Below are positions 43,920 to 52,742 of a DNA stretch of 64,000 bases, piece by piece. Positions within the stretch are counted from its first letter, which is position 1; each line of letters opens with the position of its first letter. The stretch comes from Hungatella sp. UBA3048 (GTDB lineage Bacteria; Bacillota; Clostridia; Lachnospirales; Lachnospiraceae), in assembly GCA_002367105.1 (NCBI GenBank), contig DFCS01000051.1:227788-291787 (forward strand). The letters run 5' to 3'. The notes below the pieces were generated by a model that saw only the letters and a program-made list of their open reading frames with translations, was not told the DNA's origin and did not search any database. Made by a program: the position numbers and the translations under genes.

Positions 43920-45734
43920 ATGAAAAAACTGAATACAAATGCGGATGAATCCGGCAAGGAAGCCGGCTCTCTGATTAAAAACTTATCTATCGGCAAAAAA
44001 CTGATTCTAGGTTTTGGCATAATACTGCTGATCATTATAGCATCCAATTCAATATCCGCATGGAACACAAAAAATCTTGGATTCCAGGTGGAACGCTATT
44101 ACCGCTATACCGTACCAAACTCCAACAGCACATGGACCATGAGATCCGGGCTGGCCTCGGCACAAAAATACCTTCTTCAGGCAATTCTTGACGATAATAT
44201 CCAGTTCGTACAGGATAGTCTTGCCAAGGCCCAGGAACAGGAAGAAAGCGTTTCCAGCGCATTGGAGGCATTTGCAGGCAACCAGACTTCCAGTGCAAGA
44301 GATAACGATATCGCACAGTTAAGAGATTTATTATCAAAGACCAAGTCCGCCAGAGAAGAGATTACAGGGCTGCTAAAAGCTTCCTCCAAAGGAAACAGCA
44401 GCAAGGCCTACGAGTCTTATAAAAACAATTATTCACCTGCCATTGATCAGGCCGGAGAAATCCTGTCAGGTTTTTCAACAATCCAGCTGCAGTTTGCTGT
44501 TTCCCAGAAGCAGGAAGCACAGAACATCATGAAAGCAGCCTGGTTCTCCCTTGCCTTGTCTCTGTTGATTTCCCTGCTGTTTACCCTTATTATTACCATG
44601 ATCATCAGAAAATCTATTTTGGATCCAGTGAAAGAAATTGAACTGGTTTACAAGGAAATATCAAAGGGAAATTTACAGGCCCAGATTACATATGTGAGCA
44701 AAGATGAGCTGGGAAGCTTGGCTGAAAACATCAGAAATACAAATGCTTCCATAACCTCCTATATCCGTGATATTACGGAAAAGCTAAACCTTCTGTCTCA
44801 GGGAGATATGCGTTTTTCCATGGATTTAGACTATGTGGGGGACTTTGAAGCCATTAAAAAAGCAATTATTAAAACCGTTTCCTCTTTAAATCGTACCCTC
44901 ATTATGATTGATGTTGCCGCACAGCAGGTAAATGCGGGAACAGAACAGGTATCGGCAGGAGCACAGCAGCTTGCAGCCGGTTCCACAGAACAGGCCGCCT
45001 CCGTAGAGGAACTCTCCTCCTCCATTGCAAGCATCACGGAACAGGCTGCAGAAAATTCAAAAAATGTTATGAAAGCAACTGAATATGTGGTTCAAACCAG
45101 CCATAACGTTAAAAACGGCGGTGCTCATATGAAGCAGCTTACAAAAGCAATGGACAATATCGCCATCTTCTCCGATCAGATAACCAATATAACAAAGGTT
45201 ATTGAGGACATTGCGTTCCAGACCAATATCCTCTCCCTCAATGCAGCCATTGAAGCCGCACGGGCAGGAACTGCAGGAAAGGGCTTCTCCGTAGTAGCTG
45301 ATGAGGTCCGTAACCTTGCCGCCAAATCTGGGGAGGCCGCAAAGCAGACAGCAGAGCTGATACAGAATTCCGTTAACGCGGTACAGGAAGGCACTGAAAT
45401 CACTGAGAAAACCGCCCAGATTCTGGATGATATTGATAAAACCACCGGCTTTATCAATGATATCGTCAATAAGATCAACCAATCGGCTTCTGAGCAGGCC
45501 TCTTCCATTGATGAAATCCGCATAGGGCTGGAGCAGGTATCGGCAGTTATGCAGGCAAATGCAGCAACCGCTGAGGAAAATTCGGCCTCCAGTGAGGAAA
45601 TGAGCGCCCAGGCCAATACATTGCGGGAAGAAGTAGACAAATTCCAATTGGACACTGAACAAAAGACAGAGATAAAAAGCACAAAAGCGTACGAATATGA
45701 AGCCGGGACGGAGTCGTCCTTTGAAAAGTATTAA
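43920..45734 (+). CDS. Methyl-accepting chemotaxis protein
   Basis: 604 residues. Membrane segment about 25-45, an extracytoplasmic helical sensor domain (about 46-215), a second membrane segment (WFSLALSLLISLLFTLI), HAMP, and a long coiled-coil signalling domain. The hairpin tip carries EDIAFQTNILSLNAAIEAARAG and GKGFSVVADEVRNLA, which contact CheA and CheW. Gln/Glu-rich methylation helices flank it. The ATG at 43920 gives the usual short cytoplasmic N-terminus (KNLSIGKKLILGFG). The gene is monocistronic, between two terminators. Ligand unknown. Confidence 0.92.
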   Translation: MKKLNTNADESGKEAGSLIKNLSIGKKLILGFGIILLIIIASNSISAWNTKNLGFQVERYYRYTVPNSNSTWTMRSGLASAQKYLLQAILDDNIQFVQDSLAKAQEQEESVSSALEAFAGNQTSSARDNDIAQLRDLLSKTKSAREEITGLLKASSKGNSSKAYESYKNNYSPAIDQAGEILSGFSTIQLQFAVSQKQEAQNIMKAAWFSLALSLLISLLFTLIITMIIRKSILDPVKEIELVYKEISKGNLQAQITYVSKDELGSLAENIRNTNASITSYIRDITEKLNLLSQGDMRFSMDLDYVGDFEAIKKAIIKTVSSLNRTLIMIDVAAQQVNAGTEQVSAGAQQLAAGSTEQAASVEELSSSIASITEQAAENSKNVMKATEYVVQTSHNVKNGGAHMKQLTKAMDNIAIFSDQITNITKVIEDIAFQTNILSLNAAIEAARAGTAGKGFSVVADEVRNLAAKSGEAAKQTAELIQNSVNAVQEGTEITEKTAQILDDIDKTTGFINDIVNKINQSASEQASSIDEIRIGLEQVSAVMQANAATAEENSASSEEMSAQANTLREEVDKFQLDTEQKTEIKSTKAYEYEAGTESSFEKY

Positions 45735-45759
45735 TTAAAACAGAAATCCGGAATGCTAT

Positions 45760-45797
45760 AAAAAGGGCGTTGATCGATTAAAATCAACGCCCCTTTT
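45760..45797. terminator. Bidirectional terminator after the chemoreceptor gene
   Basis: AAAAAGGGCGTTGAT (45760-45774) pairs perfectly with ATCAACGCCC plus T-run (45783-45797), serving both the chemoreceptor gene and the convergent hydrolase gene. Confidence 0.88.
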
Positions 45798-45831
45798 TAT
45801 GTCCTTAACAATAAGACTGTCTACCCTTTTT

Positions 45832-46665
45832 CTAACAATCCCCGCTTGCGAATTCGGCCAGAACCTTATTGAATTCGTCCTTTTGGTCATAGAAGGTCGC
45901 ATGACCGCTGAATTCAAAGGATTCCAGCCTGGAGTTCTTAATGCTTTGATGCTGGATCTCACCCAGAACATATGGTACGACCTGATCATGGATCCCATGA
46001 ATGATCAGAGTTGGAACATCAATTGCCTCCAGATCCGAAAATAATACCTCTTCAAGCCAGGTATTTGCAATGGCTGCCGTCGCCCATCCGGCTGCCTGCA
46101 GACCAAGCTGGAAAAACCACTGGGAGAACGGATAAGTAATATGCTGGAAGAAAAATATATCTCCAAAATTATTTAACATGTTGGGACGGTCGGCGTAGGT
46201 TCCGTTTATGATTTGAGTTACTACGTCTTTATCAAGTCCATAAGGGAAGTTCGGCCGTTTCACAAGGCTTGGCGCTGCGGCATCGAATAAAGCAAGTTTT
46301 GCTACCCCAAAACCCCTGTGCCTTGCCATGTACCTTATGGCAATCGCCCCTCCGGTGGAATGCCCTGCCAGGGTAATATTCCTAAGATTCAGTACATCAA
46401 TGACCGCTCTGACATCATCGGCCAGCCGGTCATAATCGTACCCACAAAACGGCTTGTCAGAATCCCCGAATCCTCTTGTATCAATGCCGATACAGCGGAA
46501 CCCCATGGCAGGGAGCACATCAAACTGGTACTCAAAAAGCTTATGGCTTCCCGGCCAGCCATGAAGAAATAAAATGGTATTTTCGCAATCCGGATTAAGA
46601 TCCTCTACGTAAATGTTAACATTCTTTTCAACGGTTATATAGTATCCCATGATCTCGCTCTGCAT
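45832..46665 (-). CDS. Alpha/beta-hydrolase fold protein
   Basis: 277 residues. The oxyanion region LFLHGWPGSH is near residue 33. The nucleophile is Ser103 in GHSTGG, the acid Asp in IHGIHDQVVPY and the His in FSGHATFYDQ. It resembles epoxide hydrolase/haloperoxidase-type hydrolases without a signal peptide. ATG codons at residues 1 and 6 are both possible, and neither has a strong ribosome binding site. It stands alone on the minus strand. Substrate unknown. Confidence 0.85.
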   Translation of the reverse strand: MQSEIMGYYITVEKNVNIYVEDLNPDCENTILFLHGWPGSHKLFEYQFDVLPAMGFRCIGIDTRGFGDSDKPFCGYDYDRLADDVRAVIDVLNLRNITLAGHSTGGAIAIRYMARHRGFGVAKLALFDAAAPSLVKRPNFPYGLDKDVVTQIINGTYADRPNMLNNFGDIFFFQHITYPFSQWFFQLGLQAAGWATAAIANTWLEEVLFSDLEAIDVPTLIIHGIHDQVVPYVLGEIQHQSIKNSRLESFEFSGHATFYDQKDEFNKVLAEFASGDC

Positions 46666-46811
46666 AATATGTTTATTCTATGTTATTCCCTTTCCTTACC
46701 CATCATTCCGGTTTTTCAAATAAATACTTTATGCAGGATGCAATCAAAAATACGTTGTCAGGAACCGGTTCAATTTTTCCGGAATTACGATACCAAATAC
46801 AAAAGTTCCTG

Positions 46812-47501
46812 TTAACTTTCATTCAGAAGCAGATGAAGATTACAGTGCCTGTGTAATGAATTGAGGCCCTGCATAATAAAGTTCCATGTCTCGCGAAAAT
46901 CCCCCGGCACTGCAAAGTCATCCGATGAAATAAATGCCTGAAATCCTTTCTGATCGGAACCATACTTATCTGCAAAAGCATCTGCATAATTAATCTTTTC
47001 ATCGTCAGTCAGATTCCCATTATTGTTATGAAGCACATGCTCAAGATTCCGGGAAAAATAAAAAACAGAATACGGAATTTTACCGACTGCGTCAGCCGTA
47101 CAAAGCCGGTACAGAACCTGGGACTTTCTGGAATTCCGGTCGATGACCCCCTCAGGGTCTGCCGTTTCGATCCGGTCATCAAAATAACGGATCGTCCCCG
47201 TTGTGCTTTGTATGACCTTGTCCGCCGGAATAAACGCCCCGTCAATGTCAACAAGATGAATCACCTTAAGAATGTCTTTTTTATCAAAGCCATACCGCTT
47301 TCTTTCCACCTCTATATGCTCATAAACCGTTTTAACGGCATTGTTGCCTGATACCGACCAGTTGCTTGTCATATCGCCGTGAACCACATGGAAACGGACA
47401 TCTTCTCTCTGAAATGCTTTTTTAAGAACCGGACTTAATGTCTCCTCGTCAGTGGGTCCTTCTACGATAAACAGGATTACTTTCTTAGTCTTGGCCGCCA
47501 T
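46812..47501 (-). CDS. TOPRIM-like protein, partner of an ATPase (candidate defence nuclease)
   Basis: 229 residues, soluble. The N-terminus KKVILFIVEGPTDEETL has the conserved Glu14 of TOPRIM domains, and HLVDIDGAF gives the Asp85-x-Asp87 metal pair. Between them lies VVHGDMTSNW. No canonical helicase or methyltransferase motif is seen. It overlaps the upstream ATPase gene by 17 bp, so the two are translated together; AAAGGCGG precedes the ATG. Split ATPase/TOPRIM pairs include PARIS (AriA/AriB) and RloA/RloB-like modules, and fused forms are OLD and Gabija GajA. I infer an ATPase-controlled nuclease acting in phage defence, not proven. Confidence 0.6.
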   Translation of the reverse strand: MAAKTKKVILFIVEGPTDEETLSPVLKKAFQREDVRFHVVHGDMTSNWSVSGNNAVKTVYEHIEVERKRYGFDKKDILKVIHLVDIDGAFIPADKVIQSTTGTIRYFDDRIETADPEGVIDRNSRKSQVLYRLCTADAVGKIPYSVFYFSRNLEHVLHNNNGNLTDDEKINYADAFADKYGSDQKGFQAFISSDDFAVPGDFRETWNFIMQGLNSLHRHCNLHLLLNES

Positions 47502-48894
47502 CCCTAACCGCCTTTCCGGCACGCCTGAATGCACGGCCAATTTCCACACTGTCTGTCTCTTCATAAATAGCTTCTTTTTGACCGCCCAATACGATACTCC
47601 GCAGATACATATCCCGCAAATTATGATTGCTCTTTATGTTCTGCAGACGGATGTACCGGTTGGAAGGATTCGTGGTAGAAAATACAATGCTGCTTTTATT
47701 GATCATTTCCAATGCCCGCAGATTATGTGATGTGAAAATCAGCTGCCCCTTTGCCCCCTTTTCAAAGACAGAAAGCAGTTCCCCTAAAAGATATTCATAT
47801 ACGCCTGCATCCAGTTCATCAATAATCAAACACATGGAGGCATTGTTATAAACGCACATGAGGGCATTTAGAACGGAAATGATCTTAATGATCCCTTCCG
47901 ACTCATATTTCAGGGGAATTGTAATTTCTCCGCGTTTTGAAATTAATTCGACCCTGTGTCCTTCTTCCCCCCGTTCAAGAAGCTGCTCACCAAAGTCATA
48001 AATTCCGATGGAGAGGCCGGGAATCATGGCGTCAAGAACCACATTCATCTCATGAAGGATCTTCCTGGCCATTTCAAAATGTTCTTTACTGATAACTGAC
48101 GGTTCATCAAGCCTTATAAGCAAATCACCCTTTGCGATCCTCTCACCGAGGTCAAGCCGGAACGCAAACGGGATCATAAAATCCATACTGATCGCTCCTG
48201 CACGGGCATTGGAAATTACGAACAGGTTCATGCCTGCGTATTGATAAAGTGATTGGATGATATAAGCGTAATCCTCAGATGCACCTTCAGAAGCGGATAA
48301 AAATACCCCCCTGCCTTCCGGGCCGAAGATAAAAGAAACCAGATCCTTCCGGGCAATTTTTTTTGCAACGCTTAAATTTACTTTATTTTCATCATTTTCC
48401 CGTATTAAATCTTCCAGCCGGTATTTCGGCGTAAATGTTGGCCCATCTGAATGCAGTCCGTAATCAATTAAGGTTTTTTTGCTTTCAAACTTTTCTCCGG
48501 TCCAGGCAGCGGAACAGAGGGCTTCGTGTGCTATCTCAAACTCGCTTTTGGAAATACTTTTTAACTGGACAGAATATTCAGCCATGTTTTTTTTACTGTC
48601 TGTCCGGATTATAAACTTAACGGTAATTGTACAGGTTTCCATGTCTTTAGAAATATAATGAACCACTTCCCTGGACAGGGGCCGCCCCATAAGCAAAGTC
48701 TGAACGAACTCCATTGCTTCAATAACCGCTGTTTTCCCCGAACCATTCTGTCCATAAATGCCGAGAATGTCCGCTGTTTTTGAGAAATGATCCTTATTCC
48801 CTGCAGACGGCATTATAATTCTGCCGTACTGGGTATTCTTAAATCCTTTTAATTCAATCTCACTTATGCGAACCATCGTCTGAACCACGCCCAT
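47485..48894 (-). CDS. AAA/ABC-type ATPase (AAA_15/AAA_21-like), partner of the TOPRIM protein
   Basis: 469 residues. Walker A GQNGSGKT (residues 48-55) follows a typical SMC/OLD-like start (ISEIELKGFKNTQYG). Also visible are a signature-like SEGIIKIISVLNAL, Walker B CLIIDELDAG near residue 360, and FTSHNLRALE (H-loop). These make it an OLD/RecF-type ATPase without a coiled-coil arm. The frame continues upstream; the ATG at 48892-48894 is preferred for its GGAAGGAG site. It overlaps the TOPRIM gene that follows. The same architecture drives several defence systems, so it is probably the sensor or motor of the pair. Confidence 0.75.
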   Translation of the reverse strand: MGVVQTMVRISEIELKGFKNTQYGRIIMPSAGNKDHFSKTADILGIYGQNGSGKTAVIEAMEFVQTLLMGRPLSREVVHYISKDMETCTITVKFIIRTDSKKNMAEYSVQLKSISKSEFEIAHEALCSAAWTGEKFESKKTLIDYGLHSDGPTFTPKYRLEDLIRENDENKVNLSVAKKIARKDLVSFIFGPEGRGVFLSASEGASEDYAYIIQSLYQYAGMNLFVISNARAGAISMDFMIPFAFRLDLGERIAKGDLLIRLDEPSVISKEHFEMARKILHEMNVVLDAMIPGLSIGIYDFGEQLLERGEEGHRVELISKRGEITIPLKYESEGIIKIISVLNALMCVYNNASMCLIIDELDAGVYEYLLGELLSVFEKGAKGQLIFTSHNLRALEMINKSSIVFSTTNPSNRYIRLQNIKSNHNLRDMYLRSIVLGGQKEAIYEETDSVEIGRAFRRAGKAVRDGGQD

Positions 48895-49022
48895 ATCAGC
48901 TCCTTCCCTGATCCCCAGGATCAATTAACCCCTAAAACCTGTAAATATTTTTACATAACGGTACATTTTATTCCGATATTGGATATGATTCTCCAGAAAC
49001 AGGAGATATATTCGGCGATTCC

Positions 49023-49388
49023 TTATTCTTCCCCTTCGATTGTGACTACCACCCGATTAGGCAGGCATACAATCAGTTCCCCGCTTCTGTGGATCTTGCC
49101 CGTGCGGACACATACCTTATCAGGGCAGGAAGCTTCCGTAATGCTGGCATAGCCGTCTTTAATGATCAGATGATCCGTGCCGCCATACCCATCAATAACC
49201 ATGTCAGCATCTTTATGAAGATCCAGGGTTGCCACGGTCTCACCGTCTACAGTGACCACCACCTGTTCCGCCGGCTTTCTGTTTTTGACATAAAATATTC
49301 CGGATAGCAGTCCTGATATCACCAGAATGGCGGCAATCAGGATCAGCTCTCTCTTTTGTATTACTGTTAATTTTTTTACAATTTTCAT
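49023..49388 (-). CDS. NusG domain II-containing membrane-anchored protein (EetA-like)
   Basis: 121 residues. One membrane segment (LILIAAILVISGLLSGIFYV, residues about 16-35) anchors an extracytoplasmic NusG_II domain (VVVTVDGETVATLDLHKDAD, SCPDKVCVRTGKIHRSGELIVCLPN). Such proteins recur in flavin-based electron transfer and Rnf-type gene neighbourhoods, and the Listeria extracellular electron transfer locus includes one as I recall (EetA). Here it is divergent from the ndh2-like gene with a 317-bp shared upstream region. A conserved CxxxxC pair (Cys in SCPDKVC) is visible. Confidence 0.8.
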   Translation of the reverse strand: MKIVKKLTVIQKRELILIAAILVISGLLSGIFYVKNRKPAEQVVVTVDGETVATLDLHKDADMVIDGYGGTDHLIIKDGYASITEASCPDKVCVRTGKIHRSGELIVCLPNRVVVTIEGEE

Positions 49389-49705
49389 CTGTTACCTCAT
49401 ATTTCTCTTAAATGTAAATATCCTAAGATTTTATTATATCATAACTGTCTTGTTTATAAAATAATAATTAGTCCAAAATCATTATAGAACACCTTGCATT
49501 GCCTGCCCGATTCCCTCAGCTCATGGATATAATAAAACCAATGACCGGTTCCTTTTGACAGGCAATTCTCTATATATGTAATAAGTTACAAAAAGTGGAA
49601 AAAGTAATCGATTTGAGATAAAATTATGGTAAAAATCATTCCTTTATGTTATAATAATGTCAAAGTGGCATTTTGCGTGCTGCTATCATACAAGGAGGGG
49701 AAGAC
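49389..49705. other. Divergent intergenic region of the electron-transfer locus
   Basis: About 317 bp between the NusG_II gene and the ndh2-like gene. It is AT-rich, with an extended -10 (TGTTATAAT) for the plus strand at 49647-49655 and a TATAAT on the minus strand near 49432. No gene is seen. Confidence 0.55.
49647..49655 (+). promoter_or_regulatory. Extended -10 promoter element of the ndh2-like operon
   Basis: TG-T-TATAAT about 50 bp before the start codon. The -35 region (TGGTAA at 17 bp) is weak, which the extended -10 could offset. Confidence 0.5.
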
Positions 49706-51733
49706 TTGAAAAGAATAGTTGTGTTAGGTGCCGGTTATGCCGGTATTTTAACTGCCAAAAAATTGGAAAAAAAATTCCGCAAGATGAAGATGGAGGACGA
49801 GGTAAGCATTTCCATCATAGACAGGCATCCGTTCCATACCATGCTAACAGAACTTCATGAAGTGGCCGCTGGAAGGGTAGAGGAAGACAGTATCCGCATC
49901 AGCCTGAAAAAAGTATTTGCCGGAAGGAATGGGGAAATCATTACTGACACCATCAGTCAGATTTCCATTGAAGAGAAGAAATTGACGGGAAACCAGGGCG
50001 AATACGATTATGACTATCTGATCCTGGCCGCAGGCTCTAAACCCACCTATTTCGGTGTGGAAGGTGCAGAGAAGAATTCTTATAAGCTTTGGTCTTATGA
50101 AGATGCTGTTTTATTAAAAGAACGGATTCACCATGTATTCCGCAAAGCTGCCTGTGAACCGGACGAGGCGGAAAAACGCCGCCTTTTGACGTTCTACGTC
50201 GTAGGAGCAGGTTTTACCGGTGTGGAAATGGCTGGAGAACTGGCAGAATATGTGCCCTTCTTATGTGATGAGTATGAAATAGAACCGTCTCTCGTCTCCA
50301 TGTATAACGTAGATGTTTTAAAGCGGGCAGTGCCCATTCTTCCGGAGAAGCTGTCCGGCAAGGTAGAAAAGCGCCTGACAAAGATGGGCGTAAAAGTAAT
50401 GATGGAAACCGGCGTGACCGCCATTGGCGAGGATTTCATCGAACTGAATCAGGATGGCAGGAAAAACCGTTATCCATCCGGTACAACCATCTGGACCGCC
50501 GGTATTGAGAGCACAGATATTACAGGAGAAGCGGCCAAGACGCTTGAATCCGTAGGGCGCGGAAGAATCCAGGTAGATTCTTTCTTAAGAGCCAAAGACC
50601 ACGAAGAAGTTTACGTAGTCGGTGACAACATGATGTTTGTACCCCAGGGAGAAAATGCACCTGTTCCCCAGATGGTAGAAAACTGTGAGCAGAGCGCTCA
50701 TACGGCCGCCCATAATCTTGTTTGTGCCATTGCTGGTACAGGAGCGATGGAGGAGTATAAACCGTCCTTCCATGGCGTTATGGTTTCTGTAGGAGGCCGC
50801 TATGGAGTGGCACGGGTAGGACTTCCCAACCTCATGTTTAACCTGTGTTCCTTCTTTGCCATGCTTTCCAAACATTTTATCAATGTTATATATTTTATTC
50901 AGGTATTGGGTTGGAATAAGGTCTGGAGCTATGTGTGCCACGAATTCTTTACCGTGCGCAACCGCAGAAGCTTCCTGGGAGGCCATTTCTCCAATAGAAC
51001 CCCAAGCTTCCTGCTGATGCCGCTGCGCGTATGGCTGGGTGCCGTATGGGTATTTGAAGGTGTTATGAAGATTGTTGAAGGCTGGATGGGTCAGCCTATG
51101 CTGAGCGGATTCTTTGGAGGAGCCAATCAATTCTTCAATAACATTCTGGCTCCCTACGGAATCAGTGGAATCGGAGGAGCTGCTCCTTCGGCTGATGCTG
51201 TCTCCAGTGCAACGACTGCTGCTGCAGATGCGGTAGCCAGTGCCACTGGTGCTGCTACTGGTGCTGCAGATGCTGTTTCCAGTGGTGTAGCAGTTTTCTC
51301 CTATCATATTTTAGGATTAATCGACGCTACTCTTGTCAGTTCCAAAGGCATCTCCCATTCGACTCTGTCAGATTATGCCTTTAAACTGGATTTTGCTCCT
51401 ATGAACTGGTTTGTGAATACTGTGATCCTGCCTAACGGCGGACTTCAGCTGTTTATGCAGCGCGGTATCGTGATCGCAGAGATCGTGATCGGCCTTGCAT
51501 TAATGGCAGGATTATTCAACTTCCTTTCCTCAGCAGCCTCTCTGGTGCTTCAGTTCATGTTCGTGTGCACGACTGGTCTTTACTTAAACACGTTCTGGAT
51601 GATTTTCGCCGGTATCGCAGTATTAGTCGGCGGCGGCAGAACCCTTGGTCTTGATTATTATTTCATGCCATGGCTTAAGAAAAAATGGAGAAAACTTCCC
51701 TTTATAAGGAAGTGGTATTTATACAATGACTAA
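49706..51733 (+). CDS. Type II NADH dehydrogenase fused to a DoxX-like membrane domain (Ndh2)
   Basis: 675 residues starting at TTG 49706-49708, chosen because AAGGAGGGG lies 5 bp upstream. Residues 1 to about 400 form a type II NADH:quinone oxidoreductase: FAD motif VLGAGYAGILTAKKL (from residue 6), NADH motif VVGAGFTGVEMAGEL (near 172), and VYVVGDNM near the FAD-binding end. From about 430 on there are several hydrophobic segments resembling DoxX, interrupted by an Ala/Ser/Asp/Val-rich low-complexity insert (residues about 495-530). In flavin-based extracellular electron transfer, a membrane-anchored Ndh2 passes electrons from NADH to a dedicated quinone. It heads the operon with quinone-synthesis genes. 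Confidence 0.88.
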   Translation: MKRIVVLGAGYAGILTAKKLEKKFRKMKMEDEVSISIIDRHPFHTMLTELHEVAAGRVEEDSIRISLKKVFAGRNGEIITDTISQISIEEKKLTGNQGEYDYDYLILAAGSKPTYFGVEGAEKNSYKLWSYEDAVLLKERIHHVFRKAACEPDEAEKRRLLTFYVVGAGFTGVEMAGELAEYVPFLCDEYEIEPSLVSMYNVDVLKRAVPILPEKLSGKVEKRLTKMGVKVMMETGVTAIGEDFIELNQDGRKNRYPSGTTIWTAGIESTDITGEAAKTLESVGRGRIQVDSFLRAKDHEEVYVVGDNMMFVPQGENAPVPQMVENCEQSAHTAAHNLVCAIAGTGAMEEYKPSFHGVMVSVGGRYGVARVGLPNLMFNLCSFFAMLSKHFINVIYFIQVLGWNKVWSYVCHEFFTVRNRRSFLGGHFSNRTPSFLLMPLRVWLGAVWVFEGVMKIVEGWMGQPMLSGFFGGANQFFNNILAPYGISGIGGAAPSADAVSSATTAAADAVASATGAATGAADAVSSGVAVFSYHILGLIDATLVSSKGISHSTLSDYAFKLDFAPMNWFVNTVILPNGGLQLFMQRGIVIAEIVIGLALMAGLFNFLSSAASLVLQFMFVCTTGLYLNTFWMIFAGIAVLVGGGRTLGLDYYFMPWLKKKWRKLPFIRKWYLYND

Positions 51734-52712
51734 TAGAGAATTGTTGGAGGATGCAGACAGCCTGCGTTATGGTTTTGAAGAGGCTTTCCAGTTAATGGCA
51801 TCGGCTGTGGAAAAGCATTTATCTTCAGCGCCTCCTGTTATCAGGACTTATACGGCCCATCTGGCAAAGTCCACAGGTAAGTTCATCCGTGCTTATGGCC
51901 TGATGGCCTGTTCCATGGATGAAGAGGATAAAGTTCCGGCAGATGCCATCACTCTGGCTTCTGCAGTGGAACTGCTGCATTTGGCCACCCTGGTCCATGA
52001 TGATGTAATCGATGACGCTGATACAAGGCGGGGGATCGACACGCTTCAAAAAAGATTTGGCAAAAAAGCGGCGGTCATTTGCGGAGATTACCTCTTATCC
52101 CTGGCACTTAAACTGGCGGTTTCCATTCCTAAAAGAAAAGAATACGAAGCCCTGGATATGTCCAATTATCTATGCAGGATCTGCATGGGAGAATTACGCC
52201 AGGAAATCAACAATGGGAACCTGGATCTATCCGTTTACCGCTATCTAAGCATCATCAAAGGAAAAACGGCGGCGCTTTTTGAAGCATCCTTTCACGGCGG
52301 TGCTATGCTGTCCACAACGGATCAGAGAAAACTCCGCATGTACCGGAAGGCCGGCAACGATATCGGCATGATTTTTCAGCTCATGGATGACTGCATTGAT
52401 TATGAGATGGACGAAAGTGATGCTAAGAAAAACGTCCGGTCCGATTATGAAGAAGGAGTCGTCACCCTGCCTCTCATTCATGCCATGAAACAGGATGAGA
52501 ACTTTTTAAATCAAGTTAAAAACGGCCTTGTTTCCGCGAAGGAACTCTATGACAGAGTTTTGGAAGCCGGCGGAACCGCTTATACAAAAGCAATGGCTGG
52601 CAGATACTATACAAAAGCAGTGAGCACCATCGGATCTCTTAATTTATCCGAGGCCAAGATGGCCAGGATCATGACCGTGGTGGATAAATCTTATTATGGT
52701 ATTAAAAAATAA
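51726..52712 (+). CDS. Polyprenyl diphosphate synthase (DmkB-like)
   Basis: 328-residue trans-polyprenyl synthase that makes the isoprenoid tail. First Asp-rich motif LVHDDVIDDADTRRG (near residue 90), second LMDDCIDYEMD (near 220). It overlaps the ndh2-like gene by 8 bp. In Listeria the matching enzyme supplies the tail of the quinone used only for extracellular electron transfer. Chain length cannot be read with certainty. The UbiA-type prenyltransferase further along the operon is the expected user. Confidence 0.9.
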   Translation: MTNRELLEDADSLRYGFEEAFQLMASAVEKHLSSAPPVIRTYTAHLAKSTGKFIRAYGLMACSMDEEDKVPADAITLASAVELLHLATLVHDDVIDDADTRRGIDTLQKRFGKKAAVICGDYLLSLALKLAVSIPKRKEYEALDMSNYLCRICMGELRQEINNGNLDLSVYRYLSIIKGKTAALFEASFHGGAMLSTTDQRKLRMYRKAGNDIGMIFQLMDDCIDYEMDESDAKKNVRSDYEEGVVTLPLIHAMKQDENFLNQVKNGLVSAKELYDRVLEAGGTAYTKAMAGRYYTKAVSTIGSLNLSEAKMARIMTVVDKSYYGIKK

Positions 52713-52742
52713 TATAAAGCAACATAAGGAGGAGTTTTAACT

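Noticed and set aside
46812..48894. Gabija or classical OLD system
   Set aside because: Gabija needs a UvrD-like helicase partner, and OLD/GajA have ATPase and TOPRIM in one chain. Neither condition holds here, so only the broader split ATPase/TOPRIM class is claimed.
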